The notes below the pieces were generated by a model that was not told the origin of the DNA, searched no databases, and saw nothing but the letters and a program-made list of their open reading frames with translations. A stretch of DNA of 64,000 nucleotides from the NCBI RefSeq assembly GCF_000972845.2, contig NC_040022.1, positions 7,160,979 through 7,224,978 on the forward strand. The letters are read 5' to 3'. The position numbers and the translations under genes were made by a program. Every line of letters begins with the position of its first letter. The first letter of the stretch is position 1. Below, one piece after another: positions 51,641 through 62,661 of this stretch. The stretch is from Larimichthys crocea. Its lineage: Eukaryota; Chordata; Actinopteri; Sciaenidae.

Positions 51641-53262
51641 ACACCATGCTCTATTACTGCCTTCAGGGACTGTGGGAATAATTGGCACCGAGCCGACGAG
51701 GCGGTCACGAACAGAGCTTTTCATTGCCACGGTTCATGAAACAACGAAGATACAAGTGCCAGTTTAAACAGAGCTTCTCATTCAGTGATTTCTTTCTTTA
51801 CACACTGTAGATTAACACTGAAGATCATCAAAACTATGAAGTCTCACATATAGAGTTATGGGGTGAACAAAAAAAAACTAAACTAAAGAGAACAAATATG
51901 TTTTATATGTTAGTTTCTTTAAGTAACTAGTTTTCCAACAGTCTTAAATGAGTTCCCAAATATGCTGAGCACTAACACTAACTCATCCCAAATCATTTTA
52001 TTTGGGTTTTGGATGGATGACTGTTGAGGCCAGGTCATCAGACACAGCACCAGTGGTGCAAATCTGTCACCAAAGCAAAAGGAGGCTCCTCTTAAGAATC
52101 TAAAATGTAAAACATGTTTTACTTGTTTAATTAAATTAAATATAAATATCTGTGTGCATGCAGGGCATATCAACACCTGCAAGATCATTATTTACGCGAC
52201 TTTCTGCACTTGTCGCTTGCTTGTGTAGCTGACTCATTGCCCCTTAAAAAATCCAAACAAAATATTTCGAGGAGTACTTGAACGTATCATGAGTTTCTCC
52301 ACTCAGCTTACACACACACACACACACACCACTCGTGGAGAAAACTGTAATTATGCACCGCTGACGTTGATTGGTTGACGCTGTTCTTTATCTACAAAGC
52401 AACCAATGAGAAAAATCACTTCATGTAGGAGACGGCCAACACAAAGAGTCTTACAGTAACTAGCCTGGTGTACTTTGACAACAGTGTGACATCATGTAGA
52501 GGACCAGGTCATGGTCTCACCTGTGCTCTTGTGGCCTGTTTCCCCACTCATATTTCAGATCATTGGCACGTATAGTCTAGAGTAGAATAGATCAGACTAA
52601 GGTCATTTGTAAAACAAGCTCCAGTTTTGTGCAAAATGGTGAATGGTGAATAAAAAATATATATATAAATCATGTTCATATGTCATATATTTGTTTCTAA
52701 GCAACACACATTGTGTGGAAACTGGCAGTCAACCTGAAACTATTACATAAAGCACAGATGCAAATTAAGAGAACATAAGAATGTGTGGTGTGATGTACCT
52801 TTGGGGTTCAGGATAAGGTAGGTGGGTTCAAAATGCAGTGTGGCTATTACAACTGAGCACATTAGAGGCTATTAGAGGTTAGAACTTTTTGGCAGCTGCG
52901 TTTGATTTTAATGCAAGCCAAACTGAAAGGAGTTCAGACAAATGGTGCAATCCAGTCTGTGACACAATATCTGAAAATAAAGTTTTCCTTTAGCAGTCAT
53001 TCTGACACAATAAACAAGAGGCTAATTGAGGTCAAGCATGTAAAACATCATACCACCACGACACAAATGACTTCACCAGCACTGCACAAGGGATGAGTGC
53101 CCTCTGCTGGTTTACATGGCTCATAATAAGTACATGCTGTGGGTAAATGACCATGTGGAGATAAACTGTCCCAGTTTTCACTGTGTGTGCTCGTTGTCAA
53201 ACTGCACTGACAGCACACGGAACAGAGGGCAAATTAAATTATTGGAGCAAAGCATGTTCTTT
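51641..53262. other. Intergenic DNA between acly and cnp
   Basis: No exon was recognised. The region holds a CA microsatellite (about 52311-52329) and A/T-rich sequence. A second CCAAT-like motif pair (attggttgacg at about 52370 and aaccaatgag at about 52400) stands near the microsatellite. Confidence 0.4.
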
Positions 53263-54201
53263 TTTATTAAGTGTACAAAACAAGTGCAAAAATAGTGATT
53301 CATAAGAGCTACACAAAGTAGGACTTGCCCGTCAAAAATTACCGTCACAGAGGATACAAATTGAAATCCAATACATGAAGTGCTGTTCAAAGAGGATAAA
53401 AGGGATCAATGGTGCAGTCTTGCGCAGTAGAAAAGATTGCAAAACATGGACTTGGATTCACAGCATTTGATAATTACTAAGTGCAAGCTGCTGAAACAAA
53501 TACCAAATTCATCAGCGTTCTCCTTTTCAAACTATGCACAGTGCAAAGGTTTTACAAGGAAGGACCTCTATAAATGACATTCATTCTAATACACTTAATC
53601 AAATAGATAACTTTGGCCCATATGCTATTTTGACAATTACTTCCTAGGAGGCGTGCACACACACACTTGCACGTAAATGACGTCTAATACTTTTAACTTA
53701 CGAGACAAAGGAAACACTAGACACATTCTGTTGAAGCGGCAGAGGTACTCTTAGCAGGTCAGGAATGTGTTAATAAGTTTGTACCATATACCTGGGATGC
53801 ATGCAATGAAAGTTTTCTAGATTCTGTAAATGTGAATACTGAGTGACACTGACATGTATAGAAGAGGAAATCTAAGTTGTTAGATAACTGTGGAGCTGTG
53901 GGAGGAGGCTATACTACCATAGTCTAAAACTGTAGCTAATAACACCTCAGCACATCGCCAGGTACTGCAACTCTGGCACTGATATGTGAAACAAGATACT
54001 CAACAACGTTAACAAGCCTAACTGGATTGAAGGCATCTTGGATTGTGGTGCAAATCAACAGTAAAAAAGGCACACAGCTTATGGATTTAGGGTGGCTATA
54101 ACTGAAACCCTAAACACAGCATAAACACACAAACCTTGCACAGAGTAAGCCTAAGTTTTAATTCACCAGTCATCCCAGCCACACATCTCCCTGTTTGCCA
54201 T
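53263..54201 (-). other. cnp: cnp 3' UTR
   Basis: The region extends from the cnp stop to a minus-strand AATAAA (tttatt at 53263-53268). Confidence 0.55.
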
Positions 54202-56629
54202 TTACAGTATGGTGCACTTTTGCTTCTTTTTCTTCTCTGGTTCTTTCTTGGTCGGCTCGCCCTCCTTGCACCCGTAGAAGCTGGAGAAGCAGGCTGGGGA
54301 GCAGATCGGCTCTCTGAGCTTGAGCCACCACCTTCCTTCACCATAATAGGTCAGCGAGCCAAGCTCCATCTCCTCAACGGTCTCAGGCTGCTGGCCTTCC
54401 TGCTGCAGGGTCAGGATTTGCAGCAGATCCAGACCTGTTTGAACTGGCTCAACGCCCTCTGCACATCCTAGAGTAACGTGGGCACGGCTTCCCAAGGGTA
54501 GGGAGGTAGCAGGCTCTACCTCCGTCTCGGCATCGGCTGGCCACAGCAGAAGCTGCTCCTCGGTGAGGGACACTCTGGCGCCAACAGTGCGAGGAGTGAC
54601 AAAGAGAGCGCTCAGTGACAACTCGAACACGGAACTGTAGAACTCTTTGACAGCCTGGAGAGATCAGAAAAAAAGAGGAAATATTGCAGGTTTAACTTTT
54701 TAAATATCGAACATTAGGATTATCAGGGTGTTGAAATGTTCACTAATAATGCATGATTGATGTTTACAAAAATACGTAGCCACTGGATTTAAATTGAGCC
54801 GATCACTTACTGGATTCTCTGCATACTCTTTGGCACCCTCAGCTTTCCCATAGTTGCAGAACTTTGTAGTGCAATGGAGGGGCCCTTTGGCTTGAAAGTA
54901 CTGCTCCAAATCCACCTCTTTCTCAGGCTTCCCTGTGACTGCACATAGTAAAGATCAGATCTTACGTCATGACATAACATTTTGGATATTATTCGGCTAA
55001 TTCATTAAGATTTCATGTTTCTCACTGGTGCATTCATCTTTGTATTCAATGTAACAACTTCAAAACACACTCACAGTCAGTCAAGTATTTCTTGAAGGCC
55101 TCCAAGGTGTCCAGCGTTTTCAGGAAGTCCATTGATGTGCACCTCACCTTGTTCTGGACAGGGGAGAGCAGAAACCAGCCAAAGTAAAGAGGCAGTGACA
55201 TTTCCTCAAGTGGACCTTTCATGGCTTCCAGTTGGGCCTCCCCAAGTTCACGCTTGGTCTTCTTGGTCAGCTGTGTCACATCTCTGTTCCATTCAGTACG
55301 GGGCTCCAAAAAGACAGCAACGAGTTGGTGCTGTTCGGCAATTTCCCCCAGACGGGCCAACCGATCCTGGGTGTGGTTGCTGTCATCCACCACTATAAAC
55401 AGAGAGGATGCTGTTCCGGCACTGCAACAGGCCACCACAGCCTCATCCAGAGCCTTGTATCCATCCGCAGATGATTCAAGATTCTCTGGCTTTACAGCAT
55501 AGTTATCAGCACAGATCACAGAGCAGTGGTCTTTGTAGGCATCAGCTATGGCGCTTGCCAAGAAGCTTTTACCGCTTCCTGGCAGGCCGCGGAGGACAAT
55601 AAGGGTACGAGAGGTTCGTAGGGCATCTTTGGTCTGCTCTCGTTCCAGGAAGGCAAAAGAGAGGGAGGCAGTTGCAGGGACCGTATCCTCTTCCTTTTGA
55701 GGCTCAGCACCATTCTCAGATTTAACAGCGTCACCTTCTGGTGCTGCCTCAGCTCCCTTTGGTGTGTCAGAGTCAACTGTTTTTTCTGGTTCAACTTCCG
55801 TCTTGTCTTCTGCAGGTTTCACAATTTCAGTATCAGCTGATGCTTCTTCCTTCAGTGTCACAGCTCCTGATGGCTTTTCTGGAGAAACTTCTGACACCAA
55901 CACAGTCTCAGGTGCCTTTTCCTCCTCCACCTCCTTTGTAGGCTTGGCAGTGTCACCCTTTTCTGCCACTTCCTCTTTGGCAACTTCTTTTACCTCTGTG
56001 TCCATTGTAGTCTGCGGTTCCTTCTTAGTTTCCACTTGTTCTGACTCTCTCTCTTCTTGGCTGGGTGGTTGTGGGTCCACCAGTGACTGCAGCAGGGCTG
56101 GTTCAGGTAATGTTTGCTCTTTTAGTTCGGCTTCTGGAACTGATTCTGCCGATTTCTCTGGCTCTGGTTCAGGGGCACTCTCTGGCAGTGGTGTTTGCAC
56201 AGGCAAAGGTTCTGGGTCATTCTCTGGCACAGGCTGCTGTCCAGATTGGTTGTTTTCTGGTTCTAAACCAGTAGCTTCGTTGGAGATCTTTTCAGATGAC
56301 TCATCTGGTTCTGGTGGTGCCACCACATCAGACGCTGACTCCATTTCAGATTTTCCTCTTGGTAAGCTGTCCTCAATCCCCATTTCGTGTTTTTCCTCAG
56401 ACAGCCTAACAGTTTCTGTCACAATCAACTCTTCTGTTTCTTTTGGGGTTATGACTTCTGTAGGATGACCATTCACTGCCAGCTGCTTATTCTCTTCATC
56501 AACAGCTGGTGGCTTCTCAGGCTCTGTAGATTCCTCTGGTGTCTCCACTTTTGACACAACCTCTTTTTCCATTACAGGCTGTGGAGTCTCTGACGCATCT
56601 AAAGCCTCGCCGCTCTTTTCAGGATCCAT
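54202..56629 (-). CDS. cnp: CNPase-family RICH protein (2',3'-cyclic nucleotide 3'-phosphodiesterase)
   Basis: Hydrolyses 2',3'-cyclic nucleotides to 2'-nucleotides. Mammalian CNP is a membrane-bound myelin enzyme; the fish forms are known as RICH (regeneration-induced CNPase homologs) from regenerating optic nerve. Three coding exons: 56629-55075, 54938-54811, 54654-54202, giving 711 residues. Residues 1 to about 320 are an acidic Glu/Pro/Ser-rich, low-complexity extension all in the first coding exon. A polynucleotide-kinase-like domain follows, with P-loop GLPGSGKS (348-355). The 2H phosphoesterase domain has both HxT motifs, HCTTKF (H540, T542) and AHVTLG (H620, T622). The protein ends in a CaaX box (CTIL, Cys708) after a Lys-rich run, so it is probably prenylated and membrane-anchored. 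The upstream acceptor (tatatag, exon 2 begins 56647) links it to a non-coding exon near 58.1 kb. Human CNP, about 421 residues, lacks the extension. Confidence 0.93.
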
Positions 56630-56814
56630 GTCTGGCTTAAAGTCTGACTATATACAAAGAAAAAGAAAGAAAAATGTTTGTTTAGACCAATGATGGCTGA
56701 ATTCGTAAAGCCTCTGAACACATACAAGCAATTTTTGCCCACCCACTGCACCTTAAAGAGTATCACACCAAAAAAGGTTTGGATACATAACAAGTCTGGA
56801 TAAGAAAATTAAAT

Positions 56815-57102
56815 TATTTATTTATGAGTCTCTGCTACAACCTCTCCAAGTGAAATCTGACAGATGATTTAGATGGATCTGGTTATATTTTGGGCGTGTG
56901 AAAGGTGACATCAATGGACAGTGAGACAGCAATTTTTCCACAAATCAACGTTTCATGAGGTGTGAGCGCAACACATTTTGATTGTGCAATATGTGGACAC
57001 AATTTCACATACAATGTGATGTAATTAAACACTGGTCCTGCCACTATCTTTGGTAATGTCCATTTTAGTTGCAGTCATGTGCATGCAGTAGGGGTGGTGG
57101 CA
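56815..57102. repeat. Duplicated non-coding segment, copy A (cnp intron 1)
   Basis: This is a direct-orientation, diverged copy of the segment at 58379-58836. Shared blocks in the same order: gtgaaatctgacagatg, ctggttatattttgggc, tcaatgtttcatgagg-like (tcaacgtttcatgagg), gacacaatttcacatacaa, gtgatg.aattaaacac, and a closing gtggtggcaaa. Confidence 0.9.
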
Positions 57103-58062
57103 AAAATTTGGCAAGGCAGTCTCTCCAAATTTTTATTTCTATTTGTAATAAAAACACAAAGATAGTAACCCTGTACAGACACACAAACATGAGTGCAAAA
57201 TACTGTGTTCATACCAGGCAAATTAACTGCGCCAAACCTTGCCAGCAAACGTAGACAAAGGGTAGTTGAGGGAAACGGGAGCATCGCAGATAAAGTGTGA
57301 TTACTTCATGGTGCAGCGACCTCCACGGTGTGGCTGCTTTATTTCAAATGTCGGTGCAAGATTTGTTACCAAACAGCGATTTACCAGATGTGTGAAACCA
57401 CATCGTGTCATGAGACACAAGGGGAAGCTGCTCCAACACAACTGAACCCCAGTATGGCAACAAAAGACGAACTGGCTGATAATAAACAGGGTTTTTTTTT
57501 GTTTATTTAAACCAGATATGAATACACACTAACCGAAACCAAACCATTTATAAACACTTCCAGATATATTAAAATCATTCTCGTTCGTTAAACAAGGAAG
57601 ATACAGTAACAGTTAATGGCGCAGTGAGTTTTGTTTGTTAAAAAAGGTAAGTTTGGACTAAATGCATGACACAAAAAAATAGACATTTTAAAAAGCAGTG
57701 TCAAAAGTATCATCCAAGTGAGCTCCAGTGTGGTTTTTAAAAAGATAAACTCGAAGCAGGATGAACGTTACATTTTATTAACTGCACAATGTGGCCAGGC
57801 GGGGAGTGGCGTGCACCTAACGTTAGCACGCCAGACAAAAACAATTTAGCCTGGCAGTCAGTGGATTTGGCTCCGAACAGCACCAACCACAGCGCCACGT
57901 CTAACAAAGCTTGGTATTTAACTTGCGTACACAATCACTGCGTGATGTTAGAAAAACTTATTTTACGCTGTCTGTGTAAAAAAAATAATATATATATATT
58001 TATATATGGACGAGCTGTAGTTTATTGCATAGAGGGCTTTTGTTTTTAAAATGCCAGCTTAC

Positions 58063-58135
58063 CAGTTAGGCTGCAGTGGAGCTATCGGTGGTGCCGCTGA
58101 CCACGCGTTTCTCTCTGTCTGGATACAATGACAAG
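58063..58135 (-). promoter_or_regulatory. cnp: cnp non-coding first exon and promoter (probable)
   Basis: On the minus strand a strong donor CTAACTG|gtaagc closes an exon at 58063. Its upstream sequence (to about 58230) is CpG-bearing. No coding potential starts in it; the ATG used is in exon 2. The 5' boundary is a guess. Confidence 0.5.
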
Positions 58136-58378
58136 GCAATCCTCGCTCACACATGCACCCGCTTCAAAAGGAAATTCCCGGGCACGCGCAACTGGGCGTG
58201 GCCACGGATACGCCCCTGAAGACCGGAAGGACGATACCAGTCTGTTTTTTTTGTTTGTTTGTTTGTTTTTTTGTGATAAAACCATCCATAAAAAACATGT
58301 CTATCTTAAAGTCTGATCATTTCACGTTATTGTCTGCAAAATATGACCGCTGCTACAACCAGACTGGAATTATTCATC

Positions 58379-58836
58379 CATTTATTAATGAGTCTGAGCT
58401 ACAACCTATCTCTAAGTGAAATCTGACAGATGGATGTAGATGGACCTGGTTATATTTTGGGCTTGTCCTACTATTAATCATTAATCGTCACAATTCTCAT
58501 CAAATATGTTCTTTAACCAGCAAACACCAGATAAAACAGTAAGTGTGAAAAGTGAAATCAATGGTCACTTGCACAAAAATCAATGTTTCATGAGGAGCGT
58601 GATCATGTTTCAAATGGAAAGTTCTCAGATTTAATAAAGAGAAGAGTTGTAAGAGGGGGGAAGTCTTTTTTAAACACATTACATATGATCATTTTTCAAG
58701 AGATTTTAGTTGTGGAAGATGTAGACACAATTTCACATACAAGGTGATGCAATTAAACACAGTGGCCTTTTGTTATGTCCATTTTTGTAGTAGTAGTGTG
58801 TTGTAGTTATGTGCATACAGTATGCGTGGTGGCAAA
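58379..58836. repeat. Duplicated non-coding segment, copy B (upstream of cnp)
   Basis: Counterpart of copy A, about 1.56 kb away. It carries roughly 100 bases extra after ttatattttgggc and about 80 bases extra in the middle (58605-58690) that copy A lacks. Confidence 0.9.
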
Positions 58837-59576
58837 TTGAAGATGAGCATCACATCACAATACATCTTTGAAAAAGAACCCACACACAACCAAGATGCTC
58901 TATAACAAGGTTTATAGCAGAGTAACTAACCTAACCTAAACTTTTCTCTGATAGAACATAAAACCTAAGCTACAAAAATAAACAGATAGAATAAAGTACC
59001 AAAACAGATACCAGGGGTAAACTATATAGGGTTATTTAAACCATTTTCATTGAAACACCTCATGCAACCTTACAAAGTATATTTTAATATCCTTTCCCCC
59101 TGACTTATCCTAAAATGTCACAAAAAGGCCACACAGACAAGTAGTTGTTAGTGTTACAAGTTAACGTATGCATAAACACTGTGTAAACAATGTGTCAGTG
59201 TCTATCAGGGACATTTCCATAAAATTTATGAAGCAGTTAATCATAAATTATACAGTCTCTTATCTACAAGTAATACACTGATACTGTTGTTACCTTGCAG
59301 GAAGCAGCCACCTGTTAATCACACCATGCATGTCTGGTGACAGATATAGTAGAGGTGTCACTAGGGGAAGTTCCCTTGTAAGTGGAGCTCTATATTTTGG
59401 GGAACTTTCAAGTTATCAAAAGACCAATTGTTGGCAGGTTTCAGAATGTCATAGTCATGTCAAAAATCCCCTGTATTTTGCAAATTTTCTAGATGATACA
59501 TTTTTGTAATGTAATTCTGCCAAAATGCAGCCTATAATAGATTTGGACTGTATTTGACAGAAAACAGTTTCACATG
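58837..59576. other. Intergenic DNA between cnp and odad4
   Basis: A/T-rich sequence with no recognised exon or RNA gene. Confidence 0.4.
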
Positions 59577-59755
59577 TTTATTTACAGGTTTCTGTATCAC
59601 TTCCTCATATGCATATTTGTACTCATCAGAGAACAGTATCCTTCTATTTATCTCAGATGCCCATTTGAGGAAAATAACTTTTCGTCAGTTGTTGTCTTCT
59701 GTAGGTCTTTTTGCTGAATTAACATTCTGAAGCCAAGTCTTGACCGAGGGCATCC
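59577..59755 (-). other. odad4: odad4 3' UTR
   Basis: Short region from the stop codon to a minus-strand AATAAA (tttatt at 59577-59582). Confidence 0.5.
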
Positions 59756-62573
59756 TCACTTTGATATGAATTGCTTTGCATCACCAAGAGCCTGAAAGCA
59801 GAATGATTAAAGTAAGTGGTCGAAAAATTAAACCAAAAGAAGGTGAAAGGAAGCATATGACAATAGAGAGAACAAACCTTTTGAATGGCACAGATGCCAG
59901 CATCATCTTCTTGCAGTTTGGCCTGGGTCAAGGCTCTCTCAAAGTGGGAGACACAGGATTTAAAGTTTCCAAGTTTCACTGATGAAATAGAGGGGAACTG
60001 ACTGATCAGAGGTCAGATCTGTACAATAATAATAACACTGCAAAACTAAATTGTTTAAAAAGATAACTATCAAGCAAATAAACTGACGTACCGTCACTGT
60101 AAATTCTTTTGTAAATATTAGAAAAGATGAATAATTACATTCAGACTGTGCCACCAAAACATTGGCAGTCATCTGCCACTTCACATGAGCGATTTCATCA
60201 GCCGCAGCAAGTGAGCGGATGCCATAGTCTCTGGCTTCATCATGGTAACTAAGCTCCATGTAACACCAACCAATCTCATGAAACAACCAGGCCTTCTCCA
60301 AACCACCACACACCAAAGGAATCTTTTTCTCCCAGCTGAGTTGAAAACATACAGAGAAAATGAAACAACCAATAAATTAACCTTCAATAATCAAACTATT
60401 GCTCAATGCTCCTTAAATGAGTATATAACATTACCATCAAAATAAAGTTCTGCAAAGGGTGGTAATATATATTGCACAAGTGCAGCTCTTAATTCATTAT
60501 TTACTTACAACTCAATGGCCTGTGAGATCCGTCCAGTTTGGGCAAAAATCCGGCCAATGTTCTCCAGAGCCCTGGACATTGCATCAGGGAGTTTGCTGTT
60601 GATAAGAAAGATTCCTGAACATTTGATCTATTTTTACAAAAAATATTCACTCCTATTGTGTAACGTCTTTAAGGTCTCACCACTGTTTAGCCAAATCCAA
60701 GTCTTTTTGATGATGGTCCAAGGCTTTATCCATGTCTCCCAGTTCAACCAAGGCATTCCCAATACAACTGTGTAGTCTGCCTAAGACCTCTTTCTTAGTA
60801 GGAACCTCTTTTTCTGACCACTCCTGCACTATCTTCATGGCTTCTTCCGCTTTCTTGAGACTTTCTTCTGCATTTCCAGATGCCAACTCTAAGACGACAA
60901 ACTGACAGTAAGCATTTTTAGGCAAAATATCATATAACATATAGGCTATAAATTCAGCCTGAAGCCAGCCTTACCTGCATCAATGCCATCCAGGCTCTTC
61001 AGCAGCAAATGAGTAGGTTCAGAGGGAGCGTTATGCTGGGGCTTGCTACATTTTTGCTGCATGTGCTTACTCTCCCTTCCACGCGGACAGAAAGGTGTCA
61101 TCTGGTTCAAAAACTCGGTGCAAGTGTCAACGGATATGAGGCAGCTTTGAATGACGTCCTGCATTTGCTCTCCACTCTTTGTCCTACCTTTTACCAAGCC
61201 TGCAGATCATTGTGTTTTAAATATTATTTAAAGTGAAGAACATCATTGTTTTCATCAGAAACATATCGAACATAACATCGCACCTTGATCTTTAAGCAGG
61301 TTTTCTAGAAATTTCTTGTCACTGTCAAACTCTCCCAGCTGCTGTTTGGTTGTCTTCTGACTTAAAGAGGTCTTCTGGGTCAGCTGCTTTTTCTCCATCG
61401 TCAGATTCTGAATGACAGTAATTGGCTGTGCCCTCTGTAAAAGTCAGTTATACAAGAGAGGCCAGGGTTGAATTTGACTTGAAAATCTATGGTAAAGCCA
61501 CTAGTCAGGTCAATAAAGACTTAATATAACAGCTTCCTGCAAGTTTTCCAGTTAAATCCTAGTTTATTCAGGGGGAACACAACAAAGACTCACCTCCTGA
61601 TCTTCCTGGAAAAATGACAGGTCTCCTTTAATCTCCAGTTTCACAGAGGAAGGGCCTAGATGATGCCCGAGAAAAAAATGTTTTACACATTTTACACTTC
61701 AGTGTAAGTCACAAAATACTGTAGTATTGAATTACTTACTGCCAACTGAGTTTTCTATGGCCTCCTGTGCTTTCTGGATACCCAGTCTGAACTTTTCTAT
61801 TTGTGGACGTAGATTTTGCCCTCTGTGATAAAACACTAGGGCAAATTCAAATTCTCCCATGTAGTACAATGCCTCTGCCTTCTGGTACAATCCCTGAAAA
61901 ATCATATTATAAGAAAAAGGAGGATGGTTTTATTCTGAAAGAATAAAGGAAAACACTGATATTCTAACTCCTAACCTATCTGGCTTAGTGCAGTGTACAA
62001 TAAATGGCAATAATCAGAGTATCCCAAAATAATAAAAACTCTAAATAATTCCATTTAAAATCAATAAACCATCAGCAACAAGTAACTACTGACCATAGCA
62101 AGTATTAATTGTCTATCTGTCTTGGCTGCTGACTTGAGGACTGACATGTAGTATAAAGAAGACAGCAATCTATGTCTTTTTTCTTTTTTTTTTGTCTTTA
62201 CAGTGAATGGCACACACAACTGTGTAACTTGTTTACCTCGACATATGTCTTGTCTTCTACTAATGAAGTCTCTGCATCTTCTAAAGCGTTTTCATATTGA
62301 TCAGTCTTAAGATAACATCGGGATCGGCCAACCAAGCAGGTCCTGTCATCAGGCTTTAAGGTCAGTGCCTAAACAAAGAGCCAAAGCAAGTCATTCCTAT
62401 TCAACATGCTTTCACAGATACAGCGCCGTGTCTAGCTAACTACTTACCTTTGTGTAGGCGTCTATAGCATTTTTATACTTTGCTTTACGGTACAGCCAAT
62501 TCCCATCGGCTAATAGAGTGAAGAATACTCCCTTTGGCTTCTGATCATCGTGATCCAGGTCTTGGTCTGACAT
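59756..62573 (-). CDS. odad4: ODAD4 (TTC25), outer dynein arm docking complex TPR protein
   Basis: Axonemal TPR protein required to dock outer dynein arms on doublet microtubules; loss causes primary ciliary dyskinesia in human. Eleven exons in order: 62573-62448, 62368-62237, 61893-61740, 61655-61594, 61434-61284, 61199-60975, 60888-60681, 60595-60509, 60335-60139, 59978-59878, 59791-59756, giving 492 residues. N-terminal TPRs (ADGNWLYRKAKYKNAIDAYT, YLKTDQYENALEDAETSL, YYMGEFEFALVFYHRG), a charged linker, then C-terminal TPRs (GNALVELGDMDKALDHHQKD, NIGRIFAQTGRISQAIEFW, LFHEIGWCYMELSYHDEA). Residues such as LFHEIG.CY.EL are shared with human TTC25. The model stops at ALGDAKQFISK, so the charged tail of the human protein (about 670 residues) is absent. 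Donors at 61284 (gtgcga) and 59878 (gtttgt) are non-ideal but phase-true. Confidence 0.93.
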
Positions 62574-62647
62574 TTTTTGGTTTAAACTTTTAACTGTGAC
62601 TAACACTTTAGCGGCCAGTTAAACTCCTAATTTGTCTCCGGTCAACT

Positions 62648-62661
62648 GGTATCCTAGCAAC
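62648..62661. promoter_or_regulatory. odad4: RFX X-box-like site upstream of odad4
   Basis: The 14-mer ggtatcctagcaac lies 75 bp upstream of the odad4 ATG. Its right half AGCAAC fits the X-box half-site RGYAAC exactly. The left half is imperfect. Ciliary genes commonly carry RFX X-boxes close to the start codon. Confidence 0.45.

Noticed and set aside
55764..56468. 234-codon Ser/Gly-rich open frame on the plus strand opposite cnp
   Set aside because: It is the antisense shadow of the Glu/Pro/Ser-rich first coding exon of cnp. GAA/GAG-rich codons read as TTC/CTC or TCx on the other strand rarely give stops. It has no splice or homology support.
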